This document shows positions 27,672 to 27,723 of a stretch of 27,723 nt of DNA, piece after piece. The position numbers and the translations under genes were made by a program. A model generated the notes under the pieces. That model was given only the letters and a program-made list of their open reading frames with translations. It did no database searches and was not told the DNA's origin. Within the stretch, counting starts at the first letter, position 1, and each line of letters starts with the position of its first letter. Origin of the DNA: Blastocatellia bacterium (GTDB lineage: Bacteria > Acidobacteriota > Blastocatellia > Pyrinomonadales > Pyrinomonadaceae); assembly GCA_003488005.1 (NCBI GenBank), contig DNND01000131.1:1-27723 (forward strand), given 5' to 3'.

Positions 27672-27723
27672 GGAAGCTCTGATCAAGTGCAGCTGTTGAC
27701 CGCAGCGCCAAAGGCGCGAAATG
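27672..27723. mobile_element. Left end of a second MITE-like element, cut by the window edge
   Basis: GGAAGCTCTGATCAAGT (27672-27688) matches the left end of the element at 19361 in 15 of 17 bases. The following bases contain a GCGCC/GGCGC hairpin. The rest lies outside the window. It begins two bases after the stop codon of the preceding gene. Confidence 0.5.

Overview
The window reads as a chromosomal stretch of a Gram-negative-type soil or sediment bacterium of moderate GC. The best guess is Acidobacteriota, perhaps Blastocatellia. This is an inference from the gene set (split ImuA/ImuB/DnaE2 mutasome, UdgX, multi-HAMP kinase, succinylase-type lysine operon) and from the unusual load of palindromic and short-unit repeats. 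No rRNA, tRNA, phage or plasmid gene was recognised.

Layout. Positions 1-711 (minus) hold the N-terminal part of a multi-HAMP signalling protein running off the left edge. Next come a succinate-semialdehyde-type aldehyde dehydrogenase (minus) and a REP-associated tyrosine transposase (RAYT, minus) framed by inverted REP palindromes. A PolX/PHP protein follows whose polymerase catalytic aspartates are all replaced. After it is a two-gene unit, a Cys-cluster hypothetical and a HIT protein. About 800 bp without a gene (6424-7228) contains a stretch that looks like a large structured RNA. A double-VOC protein, a REP cluster and an EamA transporter follow.

Positions 9192-18139 form a DNA-damage region: lexA with a small downstream gene, udgX, imuA, a MerR/TipAS regulator inserted between imuA and imuB, imuB, and dnaE2. 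The lexA and imuB promoters share one architecture, TTGACG-N17-TAATnT, with TTCG direct repeats about every 10 bp across the -10 region. I propose these repeats as the local SOS operator. imuB and dnaE2 are interrupted, always in frame, by six low-complexity arrays built from different short units, and a 34-bp inverted repeat separates the two genes.

Positions 18140-20590 are repeat-rich, with a basic hypothetical protein, a 49-residue small protein, a mannose-6-phosphate-isomerase-type cupin, a 251-bp MITE-like element and several long inverted repeats. A MATE transporter follows.

Positions 22200-27318 carry a lysine/diaminopimelate cluster, lysC-dapE-dapB-dapA-dapD, with overlaps at dapE/dapB and dapA/dapD and a hairpin repeat between dapB and dapA. 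A small conserved hypothetical gene and the first bases of a second MITE-like copy close the window.

The most notable observations are the in-frame short-unit arrays in the mutasome genes, the shared TTCG operator, the PolX lacking its polymerase triad, the unidentified structured RNA candidate, and the RAYT whose own REP hairpin covers its ribosome binding site.
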